Shown here piece by piece: positions 26,461 through 34,637 of a stretch of 64,000 nucleotides of DNA. Positions within the stretch are counted from its first letter, which is position 1. Every line of letters starts with the position of its first letter. The notes below the pieces were generated by a model that worked only from the letters and a program-made list of their open reading frames with translations, did not search any database and was not told where the DNA came from. The DNA is taken from NCBI RefSeq assembly GCF_024189315.1, contig NZ_JAIZEO010000002.1:372001-436000 (forward strand), read 5' to 3'. The translations under genes and the position numbers were made by a program. The DNA is from Halobacillus sp. A5. Lineage in GTDB: Bacteria > Bacillota > Bacilli > Bacillales > Halobacillaceae.

Positions 26461-26940
26461 TTAGATAAACAGGTTAACGTTACCGTCTTCAGCTTCTCCC
26501 AGGTATGCAGCTACTCCTGCATACTCAATATTATCAAGTAGTTCTTCTTTTTGGAGTCCAAGCAAATCCATTGTCATCGTACAAGCAACCAGGTTTACCT
26601 CTTGTTCCTGGGCCATATTGATAAGATCAGGTAAGGGCATAGCATTGTGTTTTTTCATAACATCTTTAATCATTTTCGGACCAAAGCCGGCGTAGTTCAT
26701 TTTAGACAAGCCCATTTTATCTGCTCCACGCGGCATCATTCTGCCGAACATCTTTTCAATAAAGTTCTTCTTAACTGCTACGTGACCATCTTTACGCAGT
26801 GCATTTAATCCCCAGAAAGTATGAAAAATGGTTACTTCATGATCATAAGCGGCTGCTCCGTTAGCAATAATGTAAGCTGCCATAGCTTTGTCGTAATCTC
26901 CGCTGAATAAAATAATGTTCGTTTTCTTAGTTTCAGACAT
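26461..26940 (-). CDS. DsrE/DsrF-like peroxiredoxin-family sulfur protein (YrkE-like)
   Basis: A 159-residue cytoplasmic protein of the DsrE/DsrF/DrsH family. IILFSGDYDKAMAAYIIANGAAAYDHEVTIFHTFWGLNAL and the later LVACTMTMDLLGL are diagnostic; the cysteine in the latter (near residue 120) is the conserved sulfur-binding residue. It is the first structural gene behind cstR and matches YrkE in size and position. It probably binds sulfane sulfur and delivers it to the downstream rhodanese and TusA proteins. An AGGAGG ribosome binding site and a CstR-type operator lie upstream. Confidence 0.9.
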   Translation of the reverse strand: MSETKKTNIILFSGDYDKAMAAYIIANGAAAYDHEVTIFHTFWGLNALRKDGHVAVKKNFIEKMFGRMMPRGADKMGLSKMNYAGFGPKMIKDVMKKHNAMPLPDLINMAQEQEVNLVACTMTMDLLGLQKEELLDNIEYAGVAAYLGEAEDGNVNLFI

Positions 26941-26962
26941 AATATCTTCCTCCTATATACAT

Positions 26963-26978
26963 ATACACCTAAGGGTAT
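26963..26978. promoter_or_regulatory. CstR-type operator upstream of the DsrE gene
   Basis: ATACACCTAAGGGTAT has 6-bp arms around a 4-bp centre, with a single mismatch from ATACCC-N4-GGGTAT. It lies 22 bp ahead of the DsrE start codon. Confidence 0.6.
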
Positions 26979-26995
26979 TATTTATATTAAAAAAA

Positions 26996-27253
26996 TTATC
27001 GACTTTTCACTAATAATTGTACAGCTTCGTTAATAGATTCTTCCTTTGATTGTTCATCCTGTGCATCTTGGATGCATTCAACCAGATTAGAACTTACGAC
27101 TAATCCAATTGTACGGTCAAGTCCACTGCATGCAGCTGACAGCTGGGTAATAACGTCTTTACAGTCTTTGCCCTCTTCCATCATATTGAGGATACCTCGC
27201 AGCTGACCTTGCATTCGTTTGACGCGGTTTTTTACCGAACTGTTGTAATGCAT
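26996..27253 (-). CDS. cstR: CsoR-family persulfide-sensing repressor, CstR type
   Basis: An 85-residue four-helix repressor of the CsoR/RcnR family. The sensing cysteines fall at Cys31 (EGKDCKDV) and Cys60 (NLVECIQ), the positions used by CstR. The copper-ligand histidine of CsoR, four residues before the second Cys, is an asparagine (Asn56). This argues for persulfide sensing by disulfide or polysulfide cross-linking rather than copper sensing. ATG at 27253 has AAGGAGG at the right distance; the longer frame to 27334 would start upstream of the promoter. It heads the sulfur operon, like YrkD, and very likely represses it. Confidence 0.88.
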   Translation of the reverse strand: MHYNSSVKNRVKRMQGQLRGILNMMEEGKDCKDVITQLSAACSGLDRTIGLVVSSNLVECIQDAQDEQSKEESINEAVQLLVKSR

Positions 27254-27302
27254 AGGGTAACCTCCTTGTTTTTGAAGTTTCTTTTTTGGCGAGTAGGAGT
27301 TC

Positions 27303-27331
27303 ATAATATACCCCATTGGGTATATTGTCAA
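27303..27331 (-). promoter_or_regulatory. cstR promoter with operator in the -35/-10 spacer
   Basis: On the minus strand TTGACA (27326-27331), a 17-bp spacer and TATTAT (27303-27308). The palindrome ATATACCCCATTGGGTATAT at 27306-27325 fills the spacer, with perfect 8-bp arms. Binding there would block RNA polymerase. Confidence 0.8.
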
Positions 27332-27379
27332 CATTTAAAATTATATTTTTGGGAGAGTCTAAAATGGAGGTGAGAAATT

Positions 27380-28102
27380 ATGGACATTTTCATGGATACA
27401 TTAAAAGTATTAGGAAGAATTGTGACCATTCTTCCATTTATGCTTGTTATCGGGTTATATATGGGAAAGCGCTCAGTCGGAGAGCTTCCTGTATTTGATT
27501 TTTTAGTCGTTTTAGTATTGGGCTCTGTAGTAGGAGCTGATATCGCTGACCCTGATATTAATCACATTCATACAATTGTTGCTATGGTGGCTATTGCGCT
27601 GCTTCATCAGCTCATCATTTATATGAAATTGAAAAACCGTAAAATTGGTAAATTACTTACGTTTGAACCAACTGTTGTTATCTATAATGGTAAATTTCTT
27701 TATAAAAACATGAAGAAAGTGCATTATGCTATTGATAATATAGGGCAGATGCTTAGGGAGAAAAGCGTATTTACTATTCAAGATGTAGAAATTGCAGTGG
27801 TGGAAGCGAATGGACAACTTTCCGTTAAGCTGAAAGGAGACAAAGAATGGGCGACAAAGGAAGACGTTGGAGGGAAAATTACAAACGGGCAATATGACGT
27901 TCCGATTATATTAGACGGTGAACTGCAGGAAGAAATGCTAAAAAGGTTGGGGAAAGATAAAGAGTGGGTGCAAGAACAACTAAACAACCATAGCATTTTT
28001 GACATGAAAGAAGTGTTTTATGGTGCTCTTACACCTGCAGGGAAATTTGTGTATTCCACTAAAGAGGAAGGGGAGGGGACCGTGCCTCCTATTGTACATT
28101 AA
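27380..28102 (+). CDS. DUF421/YetF family membrane protein
   Basis: A 240-residue protein with three N-terminal membrane helices (residues 10-85; PFMLVIGLYMGKRSVGELPVFDFLVVLVLGSVVGADIAD) and a cytoplasmic C-terminal domain with the YetF pattern (PTVVIYNGKFLYKNMKKVHYAIDNIGQMLREKSVFTIQDVEIAVVEANGQLSV). YetF-type proteins occur in spore formers, with poorly known roles. It is divergent from cstR, and the CstR operator lies 54-75 bp before its start, so co-regulation is possible. The start follows TGGAGGTGAG. Confidence 0.85.
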   Translation: MDIFMDTLKVLGRIVTILPFMLVIGLYMGKRSVGELPVFDFLVVLVLGSVVGADIADPDINHIHTIVAMVAIALLHQLIIYMKLKNRKIGKLLTFEPTVVIYNGKFLYKNMKKVHYAIDNIGQMLREKSVFTIQDVEIAVVEANGQLSVKLKGDKEWATKEDVGGKITNGQYDVPIILDGELQEEMLKRLGKDKEWVQEQLNNHSIFDMKEVFYGALTPAGKFVYSTKEEGEGTVPPIVH

Positions 28103-28131
28103 AATAAGTTTAGGAGCATTTACACCTCTCC

Positions 28132-28514
28132 TTAGACGCTTCGGTCCATACTAGTGATCAAACGGTCTTCAATGTCCTTAGCTAAAGCTTCAATATTTTC
28201 GTCATTTACCATACTAATAAGGGCGGTTGGTTTAGGCATTCCAATTCTCGTGGTACCACCATCGTCGTAGACTACCATTTTACATGGAAGAAAATAACCT
28301 GCCATTTGATTTTCCGTCAGCACCCGCTGTGCTCCTTTTGTATTGCACACTTCTAATACTTTGTACTCTTTATCGAATTCAAGTCCTTTTTCCTGAAGCT
28401 TATCTTTATTATAAAATGTCCATAGTACACCGAACTGCTCCTCTTTCAGGCTGGATTCAAGACTTGCTGCAGCTTCGTCAATTCCTTTGTTGCCGCTACA
28501 GAATAATCAAACAT
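28132..28514 (-). pseudogene. DUF302 protein gene with a frameshift near its start
   Basis: A good ATG at 28514 behind AAGGAGGG reads MFDYSV, then leaves frame. A one-base shift near 28494 restores a typical DUF302 sequence, GNKGIDEAAASLESSLKEEQ followed by FGVLWTF, KLQEKGLEF, EVCNTKGAQRVL, GYFLPCKMVVYDD and TRIGMPKPTALI. The remaining 127 residues are otherwise undamaged, so the mutation is recent or a sequencing error. DUF302 proteins often sit beside sulfur-carrier genes, and this one lies next to the persulfide operon. The open frame 28132-28350 is only its tail. Confidence 0.75.
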
Positions 28515-28689
28515 AAACACCCTCCTTGTAATGGATATTTCATACGTAATATACGCTTGTACGTATAAATGTAATCCAGCGTATTTCCTTATTTTCATTT
28601 AATAATTGGAAAAAGATTGATCATATGCCTGTATCATTTTATTCTTTTATATTAGAATAAGGGGAGCAAAAGAGAGGACGTGGACATCA

Positions 28690-29433
28690 ATGAGGATAGA
28701 AAAAGATATTAAATTAATCGCCCTGGATATGGATGGGACGTTATTGAATACAGAGGAAAAGGTTAGTGAGGAAAACTATAAAGCGATCCAGGAAGCAAAA
28801 AATAAAGGGATTCATGTCGTATTAAGTACAGGGCGTTCATTAGACCGCTGCCGGGAAATTGCAGAATCGCTTGGGCGATCTTCTTATATTGTAACCATTA
28901 ATGGCGGCGAGATTTATAATGACAGGTTTGAGCTGGTGGATCAAACGTTATTAGATTCGAAACTTGTTGAGCGGTTATGGGAGCTTCGTAAACAGCATGA
29001 AGTGCATTATTGGTCAACCACAGTTCAAGGGCAGTTCAACAGTACACAAAATTTTGACAAAGAAGTCAGAGACTATGACTGGCTGAAATTTGGGTTTGAT
29101 ATTGAAGATGATGAAATTAGGAAAGTTATTTTGGATGAACTCAATAGTAATGAAGCGTTGGAGATTTCCAATTCAAGTCCCACCAATATTGAGGTGAATC
29201 CTGCGGGAGTCAATAAAGCCGCTGCCCTTCTTAAAGTATCCGAGCGATTAAACTTCAATTTGGACAATGTAATGGCTGTAGGTGACAGTCTAAATGACTT
29301 AGCCATGATTAAAGAAGCGGGAATAGGTGTTGCTATGGGCAATGCTCAGGAAGATGTAAAGAAAGCTGCAGCATGGGTAACAGATACTAACAATGACAAT
29401 GGAGTAGCAAAGGCAATCCGCAGTGTATTATAG
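28690..29433 (+). CDS. Cof-type HAD phosphatase (YkrA-like)
   Basis: A 247-residue HAD-superfamily hydrolase of the Cof/IIB type. The nucleophile motif is IALDMDGTLLNTEE (Asp near 13 and 15), motif II LSTGRS, motif III lysine in GVNKAAALLKV, and motif IV VGDSLNDLAMI. The cap domain is short (roughly residues 85-175), making the protein smaller than the 270-290 residues usual for the family. Members dephosphorylate sugar phosphates, flavin or PLP intermediates; the substrate is unknown. Monocistronic, with a terminator behind it. Confidence 0.88.
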   Translation: MRIEKDIKLIALDMDGTLLNTEEKVSEENYKAIQEAKNKGIHVVLSTGRSLDRCREIAESLGRSSYIVTINGGEIYNDRFELVDQTLLDSKLVERLWELRKQHEVHYWSTTVQGQFNSTQNFDKEVRDYDWLKFGFDIEDDEIRKVILDELNSNEALEISNSSPTNIEVNPAGVNKAAALLKVSERLNFNLDNVMAVGDSLNDLAMIKEAGIGVAMGNAQEDVKKAAAWVTDTNNDNGVAKAIRSVL

Positions 29434-29510
29434 AACAACTGAGGCATAAGAAATCTTCTGCGTTCATAATATAATACTACCCTACCTAAAGTCTCCTCCT
29501 ATACAGAAAA

Positions 29511-29547
29511 GCACGGAAGCTTATCATTATAAGCTCCGTGTTTTTTT
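29511..29547 (+). terminator. Terminator of the HAD phosphatase gene
   Basis: CACGGA plus AGCTTA pair with TAAGCT plus CCGTG, followed by TTTTTTT. Confidence 0.85.
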
Positions 29548-29730
29548 GTGGAACAGGAAATTATAAATGGCGAGGTGTAGGTAATTCTGCATTAATTAGC
29601 AGCCTCCTTTGCAAGTGCCCGGACACTGAAATTCATAAGCGATCAGCTCTGTAGAAGAAATGGACGGCTTCTTCAGATGTTTTGCTTCTGTGTTTCGTGT
29701 CTAACAGGGTGGTTGTGCTATATTTTTATT

Positions 29731-29744
29731 TGAAAACGCTTACG
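29731..29744 (+). promoter_or_regulatory. Catabolite-responsive element (CcpA site) before the fatty-acid operon
   Basis: TGAAAACGCTTACG matches the cre consensus TGWAANCGNTNWCA at 13 of 14 positions. It lies about 90 bp before the acyl-CoA dehydrogenase start. This fits glucose repression of fatty-acid breakdown. Confidence 0.6.
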
Positions 29745-29830
29745 TACAGAGGCAGGAATTTACTTACTGGGCACGAATAATAAAAAGAAGAAGTATTTTT
29801 GTCTTAGTACTTCGTAAAAGGAGGTAGCAC

Positions 29831-30979
29831 ATGAAAGCCTCATATTTAAAAGAAGAACACGATCTTCTTCGGGCCTCGATAAGAAAATTTCTTGATAAAG
29901 AAGCTTACCCATACTTTGAAGAGTGGGAAAAAAATGAATCGATACCGCGTTCATTCTGGGAAAAGTTAGGGCTGCAAGGTTTTCTATGTCCTTGGCTGGA
30001 GGAAGCTTATGGTGGAGCTGAAGCGGATTTTGGATATTCTGTTGTCATTAATGAAGAATTAGAAAAAGTGGGTACAGGGTTGATTGGTGTAGGATTACAT
30101 AACGATATCGTTGTACCTTACCTCCATCATTATGGGACAGATGAGCAGAAGAAAAGGTGGCTGCCTAAATGTGCGAGCGGGGAAATCATTACAGCTGTCG
30201 CCATGACTGAGCCGGGAGCGGGTTCTGATTTGGCGAATATCAAAACGAGTGCAAAATTGGATGGAAACGACTATATAGTAAATGGAGAGAAAACATTTAT
30301 TACAAATGGAATTCATGCGGACTTAATTCTTGTCGTCTGCCGGACAGATTCTCAAGCTGTACGCCCTCATCAAGGGTTAAGTCTGCTGGTGGTCGAAAGA
30401 GGGACTGAAGGTTTTTCCAGGGGAAAGAAGTTAAGGAAGGTAGGATTGCACAGTCAGGATACGGCGGAGCTTGTTTTTCAAGATGCCAGGGTTCCAAAAG
30501 AAAATTTGCTGGGGCAAGCAGGCCGAGGGTTCTATTATTTAATGGATCAGCTTCAGCAGGAACGGCTGATTGTGGCGATTGGCGGTATAGCAGCAAGTGA
30601 AAGAATGCTGGAAATTACAATAGATTATGTGAAGAGCCGAGAAGCTTTTGGTCAATCGATTGCTTCGTTTCAAAACACACAGTTTAAGCTGGCTGAACTG
30701 CAGACAGAAGTTGAAATAGGAAGAACATTTTTAGACCGCACCATTGAGGCCCATATGAGGGGAGAAGACGTAGTTAAAGAAGTCTCGATGGCTAAGTGGT
30801 GGATCACAGACCTTGTGAAAAAAGTCGCCTCTTCCTGTATGCATCTCCATGGGGGCTACGGATACATGGAAGAGTACGAGATAGCAAGAAGGTTCAGAGA
30901 TGCTCCTGTAACAGCTGTTTATGCAGGATCCAATGAAATTATGAAATCGATCATCGCTAAAAAAATGGGACTTCTGTAA
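29831..30979 (+). CDS. Acyl-CoA dehydrogenase
   Basis: A 382-residue FAD flavoenzyme that introduces the first double bond in acyl-CoA beta-oxidation. AVAMTEPGAGSDLANIKTSAKLDG is signature 1, and RDAPVTAVYAGSNEIMKSIIAKKMGL is the C-terminal block. The catalytic base is expected in the YAGSNE region or its equivalent. First gene of a four-gene operon (dehydrogenase, thiolase, hydroxyacyl dehydrogenase, CoA ligase). The ATG follows AAAGGAGG. Chain-length or branched-chain preference is not evident. The operon lacks an enoyl-CoA hydratase. Confidence 0.93.
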   Translation: MKASYLKEEHDLLRASIRKFLDKEAYPYFEEWEKNESIPRSFWEKLGLQGFLCPWLEEAYGGAEADFGYSVVINEELEKVGTGLIGVGLHNDIVVPYLHHYGTDEQKKRWLPKCASGEIITAVAMTEPGAGSDLANIKTSAKLDGNDYIVNGEKTFITNGIHADLILVVCRTDSQAVRPHQGLSLLVVERGTEGFSRGKKLRKVGLHSQDTAELVFQDARVPKENLLGQAGRGFYYLMDQLQQERLIVAIGGIAASERMLEITIDYVKSREAFGQSIASFQNTQFKLAELQTEVEIGRTFLDRTIEAHMRGEDVVKEVSMAKWWITDLVKKVASSCMHLHGGYGYMEEYEIARRFRDAPVTAVYAGSNEIMKSIIAKKMGLL

Positions 30980-31002
30980 ATATATATTAGGAGGTAACAA
31001 TT

Positions 31003-32157
31003 TTGAATGAAGTGGTAATTGTTGAAGCTGTTCGTACACCTGTAGGTAAGAGAAATGGAATGCTGAGTGATCTTAGAGCCGATGAATTATTGGCTAAAGT
31101 ATTAAGAGAGGTCGTAGATCGTGTCTCCTTAAATCCGAAGTTAATTGATGATGTTATTGCAGGGTGTGTCTCTCAAGTCGGAGAGCAGGCGGGAGACGTG
31201 GCCCGGACGGCTGCACTTATTGCCGGATTCCCTGAAGAAGTACCGGGGGTAACGATTGACCGTCAATGCGGCTCCAGTCAACAGGCGCTCCATTTTGCTT
31301 CGCAGGCTATCGCCAGTGGGGATATGGATATAGTCATAGCCGGCGGGGTGGAGAGTATGTCACGAATTCCCATGTTTTCAAATATGAAAGGGACGGAGTA
31401 TAGTGAAAAGCTTACGGATCGCTATGAAATAATTAATCAAGGTCTTTCTGCTGAACGAATTGCAGACCACTGGAAGTTAAGCCGCAGAAACCTTGATGAA
31501 TACGCAGCAGACAGCCACGTTCGAGCACTACGAGCCCGTCAAGAAGATCGTTTTGAAAAAGAGATTATGGCTGTTGAAGCTAAGGATAAGCAGGGACTTC
31601 CTGTCATGATGAACCATGATGAAGGTCCGCGTCCCGGTACGACAGCGGATACGCTTGCCGGACTTAAGCCCGTTTTTGAAGAACATGGTGTGATTACAGC
31701 AGGAAATGCCAGTCAAATCAGTGACGGGGCTTCAGCTGTCCTTTTAATGTCCCGTACTAAAGCCGAAGAACTCGGAGTCAGCCCGAGATGTCGAATCGCA
31801 GCTCGCTCCGTCGTAGGTTCTGATCCTACGTTTATGCTTACAGGACCTGTCCCTGCAACGTATAAAGTACTGCAAAAAGCCGGGCTGAGTCTTGAAGACA
31901 TAGACTTATTTGAGGTGAATGAAGCTTTTGCATCTGTTCCGCTCTTCTGGCTGAAAGAAACAGGAGCGGATCGCGATAAACTGAATGTTAATGGGGGAGC
32001 AATTGCGCTTGGACACCCACTTGGAGCGACAGGAACCAAGCTGATTACGACTTTAGTCCACGAGTTAGAAAGAAGTCAAAGCCGTTACGGACTCCAAGCT
32101 GTATGTGAAGGCATGGGGATGGCCAACGCCACCATTATTGAGCGACTGGGGGAGTAA
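31003..32157 (+). CDS. Acetyl-CoA acyltransferase (thiolase)
   Basis: A 384-residue thiolase that cleaves 3-ketoacyl-CoA with CoA. The nucleophilic cysteine is in TIDRQCGSSQQAL (near residue 88). The other catalytic blocks are EVNEAFASVPLFWL, NVNGGAIALGHPLGATG (His) and AVCEGMGMANA (second Cys). Starts at TTG, supported by TAGGAGG nine bases upstream and MNEVVIVEAVRTPVGK as the standard N-terminus. 23 bp behind the dehydrogenase gene. Confidence 0.93.
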   Translation: MNEVVIVEAVRTPVGKRNGMLSDLRADELLAKVLREVVDRVSLNPKLIDDVIAGCVSQVGEQAGDVARTAALIAGFPEEVPGVTIDRQCGSSQQALHFASQAIASGDMDIVIAGGVESMSRIPMFSNMKGTEYSEKLTDRYEIINQGLSAERIADHWKLSRRNLDEYAADSHVRALRARQEDRFEKEIMAVEAKDKQGLPVMMNHDEGPRPGTTADTLAGLKPVFEEHGVITAGNASQISDGASAVLLMSRTKAEELGVSPRCRIAARSVVGSDPTFMLTGPVPATYKVLQKAGLSLEDIDLFEVNEAFASVPLFWLKETGADRDKLNVNGGAIALGHPLGATGTKLITTLVHELERSQSRYGLQAVCEGMGMANATIIERLGE

Positions 32158-32160
32158 GGG

Positions 32161-32928
32161 ATGCTGATTAAGGAAATGGTCGCTGTTGTAACAGGAGGTG
32201 CCTCGGGACTTGGAGAGGCAGCCGTCCGCAGTATCGTAGAATGTGGCGGGAAAGCTGTTGTTTTTGACTTAAATGCAGAAAGAGGCCGGGCTCTTGCAGA
32301 AGAATTGAACGGGTCTGCTGCCTATTATTCGGTAGATGTGACAAAAGAAGAACAAGTAGGTGAAGCACTGAACCAGGCGGTTAACCATTTCGGATATGTT
32401 AATGGGTTGATCAACTGTGCCGGAATCGTTATAGCTGAAAAGGTAGCGGGGAAGAAAGGTGCTCATTCGCTGAGCTCTTTTCAAAAAGTACTCGAAGTTA
32501 ATTTGTCCGGTACTTTTAATATGATTCGATTAACTACTGAAAAAATGAGGACGAATCAACCCAATGAAGAAGGTGATCGAGGCATTATCATTAATACCGC
32601 TTCTATTGCTGCTTTCGACGGCCAGATTGGACAGGCAGCCTACAGCGCATCTAAAGGTGGAGTTGCCGCTATGACTCTTCCAATCTCAAGAGAGCTCGCG
32701 CGCTATGGTATAAGAGTCATGACCATTGCACCTGGTTTATTTGAAACGCCGATGTTTGACGTACTTCCAGCATCAGCTAAAGAGGCGCTCGGAAAAGCCA
32801 CGCCTTTTCCTAATCGTCTCGGCCGGCCCCGGGAATACGGAAAACTTGCTTTAAGCATCATTGAGAATTCTATGTTAAATGGGGAGGTGATCCGGCTTGA
32901 TGGGGCGATAAGGCTGGAGCCGAGGTAG
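32161..32928 (+). CDS. Short-chain dehydrogenase, 3-hydroxyacyl-CoA dehydrogenase type
   Basis: A 255-residue SDR, closest in pattern to the HSD10 (17-beta-HSD type 10, 2-methyl-3-hydroxybutyryl-CoA dehydrogenase) group. Landmarks are VAVVTGGASGLGEAAVR (NAD binding), NGLINCAGIV, the catalytic Ser in INTASIAAFDGQIGQAAYSASKGG with YxxxK, and RVMTIAPGLFETPMF. It would oxidise 3-hydroxyacyl-CoA to the ketoacyl-CoA used by the thiolase three bases upstream. HSD10-like members point to branched or short acyl chains. Confidence 0.9.
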   Translation: MLIKEMVAVVTGGASGLGEAAVRSIVECGGKAVVFDLNAERGRALAEELNGSAAYYSVDVTKEEQVGEALNQAVNHFGYVNGLINCAGIVIAEKVAGKKGAHSLSSFQKVLEVNLSGTFNMIRLTTEKMRTNQPNEEGDRGIIINTASIAAFDGQIGQAAYSASKGGVAAMTLPISRELARYGIRVMTIAPGLFETPMFDVLPASAKEALGKATPFPNRLGRPREYGKLALSIIENSMLNGEVIRLDGAIRLEPR

Positions 32929-32970
32929 GAGAGGGAGTCGACTTAACTTTATAAAGGGAGAGGGATAGGT

Positions 32971-34524
32971 ATGGGACCAACGTTAACAAGTATGTTTGAA
33001 CAAACAGTGGCTAAATACCCAAATAAAGAAGGCTTAGTGGACCTTCGTTTAGGAATTAGATGGAGATATGCCCAGTGGGATGAAGAAGTCAATCGGCTGG
33101 CTAATGCTCTGCTTGCCCAGGGTGTTGAGAAAGGGGATCGTGTTTCGACGGTACTTTTTAACACAGCTGAATTTGCAACAACGCTGTTTGCCTGTATGAA
33201 AATCGGGGCAGTATTTAATCCTATCAACTTCCGTTTAACAGCTCAGGAAATTGACTACATTATTCACGAGGCTGCCCCTAAAATTGTAATTTTCGAAAAG
33301 GCGACTGCTGAATCAGTTAAGGAAATGGCAGCTCTAAGAGCAGATATCGGCTTTTGGTCGATTGATGAGGTCCATCTCGATTATGCAGAAAATTATTATC
33401 ATGTAATTGAAGGACATCAAAAGCTGGCGCCAAACATACTTGTAGACGAGGATGACCTCTATGCTGTTATGTATACTTCCGGTACCACGGGAGCACCTAA
33501 AGGCGTGCTTCACACACATAGAGACATGATTGATCAAGCTCTAATACTGACGGCAACTCTGAGACTCACTTCAGAGGACAGAGGGTTAAGCGTTGCCCCG
33601 CTGTTTCACTGTGCTGAGCTTCATTGTACCTTCTTTCCTAGAGTAATGGTAGGGGCGTCGAATGTCATTCTGCATCATTTTGATCCTGGTGCTATGATCC
33701 AAACGGTTCGGGAAGAGCAGATTTCAACGATGTTTGCCGCTCCAACAATGTGGAACATGGTCCTTCAGGAAGACTTCACACAAAAGGACTTCGCAACTCT
33801 CCGACAAGGTTTGTACGGAGGTGCTCCTATGGCTCCCGCTTTAACGACCCGTCTTCATGAGTCACTGGGTGTTCAGTTACTGCAGGCCTATGGAATGACT
33901 GAAATGGGACCTGCTATTACGGTATTATTTGAAGATGAACAAATTTCAAAAGCAGGTTCGGCTGGGAGAGCACTCTTTAACCATGAGGTACGCGTTGTAA
34001 GGACTAGTGAAGGGGGCCCGGCAGATCCCGATGACATTTGCAGCCCGGGTGAATTAGGAGAGATTGTGGTACGGGGGCCGAGTACAATGAAAGGATATTA
34101 TAAGAGGCCGGAGGATACAGAAGAGGTCATGTACAAAGGGTGGTATCATTCAGGGGATATCGGTTCCTTTGATGAGGACGGCTACTTATGGGTGAGCGAC
34201 CGAGTGAAGGATATGATTATATCAGGCGGAGAGAACATTTATTCAAGAGAAGTGGAAGACGTCTTGTTCGATCATCCTTCCATTATGGATGCAGCCGTAA
34301 TAGGGGAGCCGGATGAAATGTGGGGAGAACGAGTAGTGGCTTACGTGGTACCACAAGAAAAAAGCTTAACAGAAGCTGACCTTGAGGAATTTTGTACATC
34401 AACGAACAGGCTGGCCCGCTATAAACGACCCAGACGCTATGAGTTCGTCGACGAGCTGCCTAGAAACGCAAGTGGAAAGCTGCAGAAGTTTAAGCTTCGG
34501 GAACAACTTGAAGAACGAGCGTAA
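32971..34524 (+). CDS. Long- or medium-chain fatty acid-CoA ligase (AMP-binding)
   Basis: A 517-residue adenylate-forming enzyme. The P-loop AVMYTSGTTGAPKGVLHTHRD (near residue 166), A5 LLQAYGMTEMGPA, A7 YHSGDIGSFDEDGYLWVSDRVKDMI and the A10 lysine in RNASGKLQKFKL are all present. It activates a free acid with ATP and CoA, feeding the operon. The start follows AGGGAGAGGGATAGGT. It is the last gene of the operon, with a hairpin behind it. Confidence 0.93.
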   Translation: MGPTLTSMFEQTVAKYPNKEGLVDLRLGIRWRYAQWDEEVNRLANALLAQGVEKGDRVSTVLFNTAEFATTLFACMKIGAVFNPINFRLTAQEIDYIIHEAAPKIVIFEKATAESVKEMAALRADIGFWSIDEVHLDYAENYYHVIEGHQKLAPNILVDEDDLYAVMYTSGTTGAPKGVLHTHRDMIDQALILTATLRLTSEDRGLSVAPLFHCAELHCTFFPRVMVGASNVILHHFDPGAMIQTVREEQISTMFAAPTMWNMVLQEDFTQKDFATLRQGLYGGAPMAPALTTRLHESLGVQLLQAYGMTEMGPAITVLFEDEQISKAGSAGRALFNHEVRVVRTSEGGPADPDDICSPGELGEIVVRGPSTMKGYYKRPEDTEEVMYKGWYHSGDIGSFDEDGYLWVSDRVKDMIISGGENIYSREVEDVLFDHPSIMDAAVIGEPDEMWGERVVAYVVPQEKSLTEADLEEFCTSTNRLARYKRPRRYEFVDELPRNASGKLQKFKLREQLEERA

Positions 34525-34556
34525 ATTCTTATAGCTGATAGCGGGAAACAATTGTG

Positions 34557-34593
34557 AGCCGGGTATGAAACCACATAGGTTTTATGCCCGGCT
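34557..34593 (+). terminator. Hairpin at the end of the fatty-acid operon
   Basis: AGCCGGG-AT-AAACC pairs with GGTTT-AT-CCCGGCT. Only a short T-run follows, so it may be a weak terminator. Confidence 0.55.
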
Positions 34594-34637
34594 GTATTTG
34601 TGTTTAGACCGTTATTGAAACTCCCCCAGCCATCATC

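Larger units (their letters stand above)
29434..29830. other. Intergenic region between the HAD gene and the acyl-CoA dehydrogenase operon
   Basis: Contains a terminator at 29511-29547 (GCACGGAAGCTTA pairing with TAAGCTCCGTG, then seven T) and a CcpA-type site at 29731-29744. Otherwise I see only unassigned sequence. A minus-strand frame around 29600-29700 ending in CPGTCKGGC has no start codon and is not called. Confidence 0.6.

Noticed and set aside
29590-29700. Minus-strand frame ending CPGTCKGGC, peptide-precursor-like
   Set aside because: No start codon or ribosome binding site and no modification or transport genes nearby; probably chance.
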